Origin: SFTJ01 sp051871515
GTDB taxonomy: Bacteria; Bacteroidota; Bacteroidia; Bacteroidales; Muribaculaceae
Length of the DNA: 64,000 bases
Direction: 5' to 3'
NCBI GenBank assembly: GCA_051871515.1
Contig: JBJECY010000135.1
Span: 1 to 64,000 of the forward strand
Below the pieces are notes generated by a model that had not been told where the DNA came from, searched no databases, and worked only from the letters and a program-made list of their open reading frames with translations. Numbering within the stretch: the first letter of the stretch is position 1; each line of letters opens with the position of its first letter. Shown piece after piece: positions 1 through 8,196 of this stretch. The position numbers and the translations under genes are program-made.

Positions 1-108
1 TGCTCAGGTACTTAAAAACAAATACTAATAACTAAGTTGCGGAATTAAGGTTACATTTATCACCCAAGTTTATGCCCACCAATAGCGCATAATTTCAAGG
101 AAATTCAG

Positions 109-116
109 TATATTTG
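109..116 (+). promoter_or_regulatory. -7 box upstream of the GH130 gene
   Basis: The octamer TATATTTG matches the Bacteroidetes -7 consensus TAnnTTTG and lies 75 bp before the GH130 start codon. I see no good TTG at the -33 position. The first 108 bases of the window hold no gene I can support. Confidence 0.5.
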
Positions 117-190
117 CATCGATATAGTGAAACCACTATCACAACAAAGAAAATAATAAACAATCAATATTAACACTTTGATAAAACAAT

Positions 191-1171
191 ATGGAAAATA
201 AAGTGAACATTCCCTGGGAAGAGCGTCCTGCCGGATGCAACGAGGTGATATGGCGTTCAAGCCGCAACCCCATCATCGACCGCTATCACATACCCACATC
301 AAACAGCATCTTCAACAGTGCCGTGGTGCGCTTTGGCGATGGCTTTGCCGGTGTGTTCCGCTGCGACAACCGTTCGGTGCAAATGAACATCTTTGCCGGA
401 CGCAGCCGCGACGGCATCAATTGGGAGATTGAACACGAACCAATTGTGTGGAAATGTGGCAACACCACCATGATTGATTCAACCTATAAATACGACCCAC
501 GATGCACCTGGATTGAAGACCGCTACTGGATTACCTGGTGCAACGGCTACAAGGGACAACCCACCATTGGCATAGGCTACACCTTCGACTTCAAGGAGTT
601 CTATCAATGTGAAAACGCCTTCTTGCCATTCAACCGCAACGGCGTGCTGTTCCCCGAGAAAATAAACGGCAAATATGCTATGATGAGCCGCCCAAGCGAC
701 AGCGGTCACACCCCGTTTGGCGACATCTACGTCAGCTATAGCCCCGACATGAAGTATTGGGGTGAACACCGCCACATCATGGGCCCAACGCCATTCCCAT
801 TGAGCGCATGGCAATGCACCAAGATTGGTGCCGGCACCGTGCCGTTCCTCACCTCTGAAGGCTGGCTTATGTTCTATCACGGTGTAATCACCACCTGCAA
901 CGGATTCCGCTATGCTATGGGCGCTGCCATACTCGACCGCGAAGACCCATCGCGCGTGCTCTATCGCACACAACCCTATCTGTTGGGTCCGGCTGCTCCT
1001 TACGAGCTTGTGGGCGATGTGCCTAACGTGGTATTCCCTTGCGCATCGCTGCAAGAGGGCGACAAGGTGTGCATCTATTATGGCGCCGCCGACACCCACG
1101 TTTGCATGGCATTTGGCTACATCTCAGAAATCATCGACTTTGTGAAGAAAAACAACTGCGCCGACAAATAA
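191..1171 (+). CDS. GH130 mannoside phosphorylase
   Basis: Predicted cytoplasmic phosphorylase that uses inorganic phosphate to cleave beta-mannosyl linkages and releases mannose 1-phosphate. The 326-aa length and absence of a signal peptide fit GH130. Visible family signatures are RNPI at residues 25-28 and YDPR at 101-104 followed by WIEDRYW; an Asp in this region is the expected general acid. From memory the sequence resembles the subgroup acting on Man-beta-1,4-GlcNAc from N-glycan cores (Bacteroides BT1033 type); this is recognition, not a search. A terminator-like hairpin separates it from the following GH92 gene, so the two may be transcribed independently although they belong to the same pathway. 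Alternative: another GH130 specificity such as mannosylglucose or mannobiose. Confidence 0.88.
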   Translation: MENKVNIPWEERPAGCNEVIWRSSRNPIIDRYHIPTSNSIFNSAVVRFGDGFAGVFRCDNRSVQMNIFAGRSRDGINWEIEHEPIVWKCGNTTMIDSTYKYDPRCTWIEDRYWITWCNGYKGQPTIGIGYTFDFKEFYQCENAFLPFNRNGVLFPEKINGKYAMMSRPSDSGHTPFGDIYVSYSPDMKYWGEHRHIMGPTPFPLSAWQCTKIGAGTVPFLTSEGWLMFYHGVITTCNGFRYAMGAAILDREDPSRVLYRTQPYLLGPAAPYELVGDVPNVVFPCASLQEGDKVCIYYGAADTHVCMAFGYISEIIDFVKKNNCADK

Positions 1172-1192
1172 TCGGGGCATCAACCTTATCAG

Positions 1193-1243
1193 GAGAACAT
1201 AACCGCATTCACCTCATCTGTGATGCGGAATGTTCTCTTTTTC
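1193..1243 (+). terminator. Intrinsic terminator after GH130 gene
   Basis: A two-part stem (GAGAACAT with ATGTTCTC, and inside it CCGCAT with ATGCGG) is followed by five T residues. It lies 20 bp after the GH130 stop codon. Confidence 0.75.
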
Positions 1244-1296
1244 AATTCATTGCATAGTAAAGCTAAACCTATCAACCCCCAAATCTAACTCAATCA

Positions 1297-3594
1297 ATGA
1301 AAAAAAGTGTTTTAAGTTTGTTTGCTGCAGTGGCATGCATAGGCGCTTTATCGCTTAAGGCTCAGCAACCTGTTGATTACGTTAATCCATTTATAGGCAC
1401 ATCAAATTTCGGCACCTGCAACCCCGGTGCAATATGCCCCAGCGGACTAATGTCGGTGGTGCCATTCAACGTGATGGGCAGCGACGACAACCGCTTCGAC
1501 AAAGACTCGCGCTGGTGGTCAACGCCCTATGAATTCTACAACTGCTTTTTCACGGGGTTTGCCCACGTGAACCTTAGCGGTGTGGGATGCCCCGAACTGG
1601 GAACACTGCTGCTGATGCCCACCACTGGGCCGCTCAACGTTGATTATAAGCAATATGGCAGCACCTATTCAAACGAGAAAGCCCAACCAGGCTACTACAG
1701 CAACCAACTCACCAAATACGGCATCACCACCGAAGTGTCAGCTACCATGCGCACCGGTGTGTCGCGTTTCACCTTCCCCAAAGGCGAAAGCCACATTCTG
1801 CTCAACTTGGGCGAGGGTCTAACCAACGAGAGCGGTGCACAAGTGCGCCGCGTGAGCCCAACCGAGTGGGAAGGCATGCGCACCCTTGGCACTTTCTGCT
1901 ATGTGCCCAACGCCGTGTTCCCCATATACTTTGTGATGCGCGTCAACAAGGTGCCTGCATCATCGGGGCTGTGGAAAAAACAACGCCCCATGACCGCCGA
2001 AGCAGCTTGGGATTCAACAGCCGGAAAATATAAGCTCTATAACAATTACAGCAAGCCACTTGCCGGCGACGACATTGGCGTGTATATCAACTTCGACACC
2101 ACCGAGGGCGAACAGATTGAGGTGCAGATGGGCGTATCGTTTGTGAGCATTGAGAACGCACGCCTCAACCTCAACACCGAGCAAAAAGGCAAGAACTTCA
2201 CACAGATTGCCCAAGAAGCACGCAACCGTTGGAACGAGGACCTGAGCCGTATAATGGTGGAAGGCGGTACTGACGACCAAAAGACCATCTTCTACACGGC
2301 TCTCTATCACATGCTCATTCACCCCAATGTGCTCAACGACGTGAACGGTGAATATCCTGCCATGGAAAGCGACAAGATATTAAAGACCAACAGCAACCGC
2401 TACACCGTGTTCTCGCTTTGGGACACCTACCGCAACGTACACCAGATGCTCACCATGCTCTATCCCGAAAGGCAAATCGATATGGTGCGCTCAATGATTG
2501 ACATGTATAAAGAAGGCGGATGGCTGCCAAAATGGGAGCTTTTTGGCCGCGAGACATTCACCATGGAAGGCGACCCTGCAATACCGGTGATTGCCGATAC
2601 TTGGCTGCGCGGCATGCGCGACTTTGACGTGGAAACCGCCTACGAAGCCATGAAGAAAGGTGCCACCACACCCGGTGCACAAAACCTGCTGCGCCCCGAC
2701 ATCGACGAATATATTGAAACCGGCTATTGCGCTTTGCGTGAGCAATATGACAACTCAGTGTCACACGCACTTGAATACTACATTGCCGACTTTGCTCTCT
2801 CGCAAATGGCACAGCAACTCGCCAAACAAGCAAAAGCCAATGGCGACCTCAACAAAGCCAAGCAATATGAGGACGATGCAGCCATCTTCTCGCAACGCTC
2901 GCTGCAATACAAAAAATATTACAGCAAAGAATACGGCACCCTGCGCCCAATATTGCCAAATGGCGAGTTTTACAGCCCGTTCGACCCCAAACAAGGCGAA
3001 AACTTTGAGCCGTCGCCCGGTTTCCACGAGGGCAACGCATGGAACTACACATTCTATGTGCCTCACGATGTGAAAGGCCTTGCCAAGCTCATGGGCGGCG
3101 ACAAGAAATTTGTTGAACACCTGCAATCAGTGTTCGACAATGGCTACTACGACCCGGCCAACGAACCCGACATTGCTTATGCCCACCTCTTCTCATATTT
3201 CAAAGGCGAAGAATGGCGCACACAAAAGATGGTGCAACATCTGCTTGCAACATATTATAAAAACGCGCCTGACGGCATACCCGGCAACGACGACACCGGC
3301 ACAATGTCGGCATGGGCAATCTTCAACATGATGGGATTCTACCCCGACTGCCCGGGCAAAGCCGAGTACACACTCACCACGCCAATCTTCAACAAGGTGA
3401 CAATGAAGCTCGATGCCTCACGCTGGGGCAAAGACAAACTGGTGATTGAAGCCCCACGCCCACAAGGTGTGCCCAATGGCGGCGAAGCCTACATAAAGAG
3501 CATCACCGTGAACGGCAAAAAGCACAAAGGCTACCGCATTGGCTGGCAAGAGCTAATCAACGCCGGAACCATAACCTTTGAACTGCGCAAATAA
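1297..3594 (+). CDS. GH92 alpha-mannosidase, exported
   Basis: Calcium-dependent exo-alpha-mannosidase of family GH92, expected to remove alpha-linked mannose from N-glycans or related mannans in the periplasm or at the surface. The 765-aa product opens with a Sec signal peptide ending near KAQQ (residue 23) and the family start YVNPFIGT. The general-acid region EGNAWNY with PHD follows (Glu578). The normally conserved GNEDCGQMSAW segment reads GNDDTGTMSAW here (residues 663-668 for GNDDTG), unlike the two other GH92 proteins in this window, so it probably belongs to a different subgroup with its own linkage preference. It sits between the GH130 gene and a second GH92 gene on the same strand. 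Confidence 0.93.
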   Translation: MKKSVLSLFAAVACIGALSLKAQQPVDYVNPFIGTSNFGTCNPGAICPSGLMSVVPFNVMGSDDNRFDKDSRWWSTPYEFYNCFFTGFAHVNLSGVGCPELGTLLLMPTTGPLNVDYKQYGSTYSNEKAQPGYYSNQLTKYGITTEVSATMRTGVSRFTFPKGESHILLNLGEGLTNESGAQVRRVSPTEWEGMRTLGTFCYVPNAVFPIYFVMRVNKVPASSGLWKKQRPMTAEAAWDSTAGKYKLYNNYSKPLAGDDIGVYINFDTTEGEQIEVQMGVSFVSIENARLNLNTEQKGKNFTQIAQEARNRWNEDLSRIMVEGGTDDQKTIFYTALYHMLIHPNVLNDVNGEYPAMESDKILKTNSNRYTVFSLWDTYRNVHQMLTMLYPERQIDMVRSMIDMYKEGGWLPKWELFGRETFTMEGDPAIPVIADTWLRGMRDFDVETAYEAMKKGATTPGAQNLLRPDIDEYIETGYCALREQYDNSVSHALEYYIADFALSQMAQQLAKQAKANGDLNKAKQYEDDAAIFSQRSLQYKKYYSKEYGTLRPILPNGEFYSPFDPKQGENFEPSPGFHEGNAWNYTFYVPHDVKGLAKLMGGDKKFVEHLQSVFDNGYYDPANEPDIAYAHLFSYFKGEEWRTQKMVQHLLATYYKNAPDGIPGNDDTGTMSAWAIFNMMGFYPDCPGKAEYTLTTPIFNKVTMKLDASRWGKDKLVIEAPRPQGVPNGGEAYIKSITVNGKKHKGYRIGWQELINAGTITFELRK

Positions 3595-3639
3595 ATTCAC
3601 CCTATCACCCTAATAACTGAACTAAAAACAACAACAATC

Positions 3640-3726
3640 TTCAGAAATCAGCTGGGCGGCTACCATGCCGCAACAGGGAAGCAGCAAATGTGCTCACGGC
3701 ACGGCAACCGCCCAAGGCTTCTGAAC
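3640..3726 (+). ncRNA. Stacked hairpin in leader of second GH92 gene
   Basis: About 86 bases between the two GH92 genes fold into a nested stem. TTCAGAA (3640-3646) pairs with TTCTGAA (3719-3725), TGGGCGG (3653-3659) with CCGCCCA (3708-3714), and TGCCG (3666-3670) with CGGCA (3702-3706). No T tract follows, so it is not a plain terminator. It ends 22 bp before the GH92 start codon. It could stabilise or regulate the downstream message, or be an inserted palindromic repeat; the sequence alone does not decide. Confidence 0.5.
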
Positions 3727-3747
3727 AAACAAAATTCAAACATATAT

Positions 3748-6006
3748 ATGAAAAAATTCAAACTATTGATTACGGCGCTCGCCGTGGCTACAACAGCATT
3801 AGCTGCTCAGGCACAAGGCCCCAGAGGACTTGTGAAATACGTCGATCCAATGATAGGAACCGGCTTCCACGGACACGTGTTTGTGGGCGCAAGCGTGCCT
3901 TTTGGCATGGTGCAAGTGGGCCCCAACAACATCGACAAAGGATGGGATTGGTGCTCGGGCTATCATTATAGCGACAGCATCCTCATCGGATTCTCTCACA
4001 ACCACCTCAACGGCACCGGTTGCGGCGACCTTGGCGACGTGATGCTCATGCCAATGACCGTGCCCAACGTGGTGCGCGGCGAACAAAAAGACATCTCAAA
4101 AGGATATGCCTCAAAGTATCGCCACAGCACCGAGGTGACACGCCCCGACTACTACTCGGTGATGCTCGACCGCTACGACATTAAGGCCGAGATGACAGCC
4201 ACCACACGCGTGGGCTTGCACCGTTACAGCTACCCCACCGGCAAAAACGCCTATCTGCTTGTTAACCTCAAAGACGGCGTTGGCTCAATCACCATTGGCT
4301 CAATGATTCGCCAAGTTGACGATTACACCATTGAAGGATATCGCTACACCCGCGGTTGGAGCCCAATGCGCAAAACATATTTTGTGCTCAAAGCCAACAA
4401 AAAGATTAAAGGCATCGACCTCTATGCCAACGACCAAAAGATAAACCTTCACAACCCTCAGCTCAAAGACAAAGCCGTGAAAGGAATCATTGACTTTGGC
4501 AACGAGAGCCAAGTGATGGTGAAGGTGGCATTATCATCGGTGAGCTGCGACAACGCACGCGCCAACATGGCAGCCGAATTGCCGGGCTTTGACTTTGAAG
4601 GCACTGCCGCCACTTGCCGCAGCCTGTGGGAAGAACGCCTGAGCCGCACAACAGTTGAAAGTGACGATGAGGCCGCTAAACGCGTATTCTACACGTCGCT
4701 CTATCACACCATGATTGCGCCATCAATTTTCTGTGACGTTAATGGTCAATACCGCGGCATGGACGATATGATTTACACAGCCAAAGGATTTACCAACTAC
4801 ACCACCCTTTCGCTTTGGGACACCTATCGCACATTGTGCCCGCTCTTCACCATCATCAACCCCGAGATTGTTCCTGATTTGGTTAACACCATGCTCTCAA
4901 TCTATAAGCAAAACGACAAGTTGCCAATCTGGGCACTTCACAGCGGCGAAACCGACTGTATGCCGGGCTACAGCTCAGTGCCAATCATTGCCGACGCCTA
5001 CCTGAAAGGCTTCACCGGTTTTGATGCTAACGAGGCTCTCACAGCAATGGTGTCAACCGCCACCTATCGCAAGCAAAAGGGTGTGCCTTATGTGCTTGAA
5101 CGCGGCTACATTCCCTGCGACAGCGTGCACGAAGCCACTTCTATAGCCATGGAATACTCGGTTGACGACTGGGGTATCGCAGCTATGGCTCGCAAAATGG
5201 GCAACACCACCATTGCCGACCTTTTTGCAAAACGTGCCATGTACTATAAGCAATACTTCGATAGCGACATTCAATTCATACGTCCAAAAATGGCCGATGG
5301 CTCGTGGCGCACTCCTTATGACGCAGCCAACAGCATCCACATGGTGGGCGACTTCACCGAGGGCAACGGTTGGCAATACACCTTCTTTGCCCCACATGAT
5401 GTTTACGGTCTCATTGAGCTCTTTGGCGGCGACAAGCCTTTCATCACCAAGCTCGATGCATTCTTTGTTAACAACGACAGCATGGGCGAGCAAGCCTCAG
5501 CCGACATCACCGGCCTCATTGGACAATACGCCCACGGCAACGAGCCAAGCCACCACATAGCATATATGTATGCCTATGCCGGACAGCAATGGAAAACAGC
5601 CGAGAAAGTGCGCTATGTGATGGATGAGTTTTATACCGACCGCCCCGACGGCGTGATTGGCAACGAGGACTGCGGACAAATGTCGGCATGGTATGTGCTC
5701 TCAGCTATGGGATTCTATCAAGAAAACCCATCAGACGGCGCTCTGGTGTTTGGTAGCCCACGATTTGCCAAGATGACCGTGAAAGTGCGCGGCGGTGCCA
5801 CTCTCACCATCGAAGCAAAGAACAACAGCGCAAAGAACATCTACATTCAAAAAGTGATGCTCAACGGTCAACCTTACGACAAGAGCTATATCACCTACGA
5901 CGACCTGCTGCGTGGCGGAAACCTCACCTTTGTGATGGGTGCTAAACCAAACAAGAAGTTTGGTGCAGCTGCCGCTTCACGCCCCAAAGCAATAAACGGA
6001 ATCTGA
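3748..6006 (+). CDS. GH92 alpha-mannosidase, exported
   Basis: Second GH92 exo-alpha-mannosidase (752 aa from ATG 3748). This start is preferred over an upstream in-frame ATG at 3688 because it begins directly with a signal peptide (MKKFKLLITALAV, cleaved near AQA) and the upstream codons fall inside the hairpin leader. The protein shows YVDPMIGTG near the mature N-terminus, TEGNGWQYTFFAPHD with the expected acid Glu538, and GNEDCGQMSAWYV at 638-650. These are the classical GH92 catalytic and calcium-site signatures. It differs clearly from the preceding GH92 in the last motif, so the pair likely divides linkages rather than duplicating activity. A strong terminator follows the stop codon. 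Confidence 0.94.
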   Translation: MKKFKLLITALAVATTALAAQAQGPRGLVKYVDPMIGTGFHGHVFVGASVPFGMVQVGPNNIDKGWDWCSGYHYSDSILIGFSHNHLNGTGCGDLGDVMLMPMTVPNVVRGEQKDISKGYASKYRHSTEVTRPDYYSVMLDRYDIKAEMTATTRVGLHRYSYPTGKNAYLLVNLKDGVGSITIGSMIRQVDDYTIEGYRYTRGWSPMRKTYFVLKANKKIKGIDLYANDQKINLHNPQLKDKAVKGIIDFGNESQVMVKVALSSVSCDNARANMAAELPGFDFEGTAATCRSLWEERLSRTTVESDDEAAKRVFYTSLYHTMIAPSIFCDVNGQYRGMDDMIYTAKGFTNYTTLSLWDTYRTLCPLFTIINPEIVPDLVNTMLSIYKQNDKLPIWALHSGETDCMPGYSSVPIIADAYLKGFTGFDANEALTAMVSTATYRKQKGVPYVLERGYIPCDSVHEATSIAMEYSVDDWGIAAMARKMGNTTIADLFAKRAMYYKQYFDSDIQFIRPKMADGSWRTPYDAANSIHMVGDFTEGNGWQYTFFAPHDVYGLIELFGGDKPFITKLDAFFVNNDSMGEQASADITGLIGQYAHGNEPSHHIAYMYAYAGQQWKTAEKVRYVMDEFYTDRPDGVIGNEDCGQMSAWYVLSAMGFYQENPSDGALVFGSPRFAKMTVKVRGGATLTIEAKNNSAKNIYIQKVMLNGQPYDKSYITYDDLLRGGNLTFVMGAKPNKKFGAAAASRPKAINGI

Positions 6007-6036
6007 CACTAACGCGCTATGGCGCAACAATAATAA

Positions 6037-6069
6037 GCGGCGAGGACCAATGGCTCTCGCCGCTTTTTT
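6037..6069 (+). terminator. Intrinsic terminator after GH92 gene
   Basis: GCGGCGAG (6037-6044) pairs with CTCGCCGC (6056-6063), followed by six T residues. It closes the GH92 transcript before the oppositely oriented AraC relic. Confidence 0.9.
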
Positions 6070-6124
6070 CATCGCTTATGCGGTATTTCGTTAGTGGGGG
6101 GCGTTCAATTTCCGCCTCAACTGT

Positions 6125-6682
6125 TCATCTATGACACTTAATCTTATCTAAATACGCCGATGGCGATATGCCTTCTTTTTTCTTGAACAGGCGGCTGAGG
6201 TGTTGAGGATATTCAAACCCGAGTGCCTGCGCTACCGATGAGATTGTTTCGCCAGAGGCAAGGAGATTCTTTGCTTTCTGAATGACAAATTGATGGATGT
6301 ACCCTTTGGCAGAATCGCCTGTGTGCTTTTTCACCATATCACCAAAAAACTGCCTGTCGTAGAAACGCTTACAATAGTTCAACTGCAGACTGATGTAATC
6401 CTTTAGAATAACATCTTGCATATCATCGTTTCCATCGTCCAACTCATCTTTAATCTTTTTCATGATGTCGGCAAGCCGGGCATATTCATCTTCTGTGGTG
6501 TTCAACGCCTCGTTGGCGTTGTAATCAAAAAACGAGTAATTGCGGATATTCTTCTCCAAAGGCGTTCCGTGCAACATATCGGGATGAAACAGTAAAGCCC
6601 ATCCGTCAAGCTCCATCCACTCACCATTGTCCTCTTTTCCGTCTATTTGCCCCGGGGCAACGCAGATGACCGTGCCACCACT
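6125..6682 (-). pseudogene. AraC-family regulator, N-terminally truncated relic
   Basis: The reading frame retains the C-terminal AraC DNA-binding domain: two helix-turn-helix units, with ISSVAQALGFEYPQHLSRLF and SPSAYLDKIK as recognisable signature. It also keeps the linker with NYSFFDYNANEAL typical of Bacteroidales AraC proteins. Upstream of the first ATG (6614-6616) the frame stays open for 22 more codons (GGTVICVAPGQIDGK-like cupin tail) and then meets a TAA at 6683-6685. About 100 residues of the usual 280-300 aa ligand-binding N-terminus are therefore missing. A 163-aa product could still be made, but loss of the sensing domain and absence of a visible promoter argue for a relic. Confidence 0.7.
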
Positions 6683-6685
6683 TTA

Positions 6686-6984
6686 AATGGCGGCTTTCGA
6701 TAGCGACTATCACAGCATCAGCCTAATGGGCCATTGTGCCGATGCCTTCACAGAAAGCCAAATTGACAAATAATACTTGTTCCTTACGAAAAAACAGGTG
6801 AGCTTTTCAATTGGCAAGTGTACTATTTTTCCATTTTGGCACGCAAAAAAATACCAACAAGCAGAACAGAACACTTTTTGCGCAATTCTGCCAACAACTT
6901 AAGCCTTTTTGAAAATAATAAGCAGTATTTTGGTATTACATTTGCACATACAATAATACGTAAAAAACAACTATTGTATGAAAT
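6686..6984. other. Intergenic scar between two AraC loci
   Basis: A 28-codon plus-strand frame at 6687-6773 (MAAFDSDYHSISLMGHC...) sits back to back with the truncated AraC gene. It may be the tail of another lost gene; I do not recognise it. The rest (6774-6984) is AT-rich upstream DNA of the intact AraC gene. Confidence 0.3.
6937..6944 (+). promoter_or_regulatory. -7 box of the intact AraC gene
   Basis: TACATTTG fits TAnnTTTG and lies 40 bp before the AraC start. No TTG is found at the usual 19-20 bp spacing upstream; TTTTTG occurs 25 bp upstream. Confidence 0.5.
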
Positions 6985-7893
6985 ATGGATAGCATCAATG
7001 AACTCAACCTGAATGATATAGCAATTCAGGCTCAGCAAGTGCCAAGCACTGTAATACTGCATCAAGACGACGACATATTGTGCATGAAGACCGAGTCGGA
7101 CAAAATCACACACTTAGGCAAGTCATCGTCAACCGACACATCGTTTTTTTTGCTCTGCACAAACGGCAGCATCACAATCAAGTTCCCTAACCGCACCATC
7201 GTCATCAACCGATATGAAGCGGTGTTTGTGCGACCCAAAGCCTTGTTTCTCGATGTTGAAGTATCAAACGACTTCAAAGGCTATTGGCTTGGCATCAACA
7301 TGCGTTTCACCCGCGGAATGATACGCTTAGACAAGGGCGTGCAGCAAATCATCTTTTACCTCATCAGCAACAATATGGTGAAGCTCACCAACGATGAGGG
7401 GCGCATTATGGAAGCCTATTTCCAACTTATGCAAGTCAAGTCGGGGCACTCGGGCTACTACGCCAAAGAGACCGCCTCAAGCATCATTCGTGCACTGCTC
7501 TACGACTTCTTCTCGCATGTGCGCGACGAGTTGGTCAACAAGAATATCTCAACCGAGCCAATTCACAGCGCCGACACAATGTTTCTGCGATTCACCGCAT
7601 TGCTCTATGACCACAATGCCACGTCTCGCAAAGTGAGCTATTATGCCGACCAACTTTGCATCTCGTCGAAATACCTCTCCTACATTTGCCGCACCATGTG
7701 TGGCAAAACAGCTATGGCAATCATCAACGAGCACATGACACAAAACATCAAGTATTATCTTGAACACACCACTCTGAGCGTGAAAGAAATCTCAATCTTG
7801 CTCGATTTCCCATCGCTCTCGTTCTTCGGACGGTATGTGAAAAAGCATTTGGGAATGTCGCCCAATGCCTACCGAGCCGAAGCGACGAAGTGA
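6985..7893 (+). CDS. AraC-family transcriptional regulator
   Basis: Full-length (302 aa) one-component regulator. Residues 1-170 form a cupin-like sensing domain (segments such as SITIKFPNRTIVINRYEAVFVRP). Residues 200-300 carry the two helix-turn-helix units, with YYADQLCISSKYLSYICR and VKEISILLDFPSLSFFGRYVKKHLGMSPNAYR as AraC signatures. It should bind DNA as a dimer and respond to a small ligand, unknown here. Its position between the GH92 genes and the RND efflux operon makes either a candidate target, but nothing in the sequence ties it to one. It is followed by a terminator, so it is probably monocistronic. Confidence 0.92.
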   Translation: MDSINELNLNDIAIQAQQVPSTVILHQDDDILCMKTESDKITHLGKSSSTDTSFFLLCTNGSITIKFPNRTIVINRYEAVFVRPKALFLDVEVSNDFKGYWLGINMRFTRGMIRLDKGVQQIIFYLISNNMVKLTNDEGRIMEAYFQLMQVKSGHSGYYAKETASSIIRALLYDFFSHVRDELVNKNISTEPIHSADTMFLRFTALLYDHNATSRKVSYYADQLCISSKYLSYICRTMCGKTAMAIINEHMTQNIKYYLEHTTLSVKEISILLDFPSLSFFGRYVKKHLGMSPNAYRAEATK

Positions 7894-7944
7894 CCACAAC
7901 CACCCTACTGCAACATTTTTTAAGCAATACACTGCTACTCATTT

Positions 7945-7980
7945 GCACAGTCCCTCTTCACAAGCGGCTGTGCTTTTTTT
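7945..7980 (+). terminator. Intrinsic terminator after AraC gene
   Basis: GCACAG (7945-7950) pairs with CTGTGC (7968-7973), followed by seven T residues. The loop is rather long (17 nt). The remaining bases up to 8041 show no gene. Confidence 0.7.
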
Positions 7981-8041
7981 GCACCTATGCAAGCGATATT
8001 GTGGAGGCAATCGGCTGAAAGTATGCCGCCCACACCTTCAA

Positions 8042-8077
8042 CAAAAAAGGGAACCGTGGCATCACGCCAAGGTTCCC
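8042..8077 (-). terminator. Intrinsic terminator of the RND efflux operon
   Basis: Read on the minus strand, GGGAACC pairs with GGTTCCC (8049-8055 with 8071-8077), extended by an inner TGGC/GCCA stem, then a run of T. It lies 120 bp downstream of the outer membrane component gene. A second small palindrome, CCGGGC/GCCCGG, is at 8103-8128. Confidence 0.8.
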
Positions 8078-8196
8078 TCCATCGTTTTCTGACTCAACAA
8101 TTCCGGGCTATTGTATCATTTTGCCCGGTTAATATATAATCAACATTGAGTATATAGATATGATTAGTATTTATCTGCTATATTAATCCTAAATCA

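Noticed and set aside
8103..8128. CCGGGC/GCCCGG palindrome as a second terminator
   Set aside because: No T tract on either side; the hairpin at 8042-8077 is a much better terminator.
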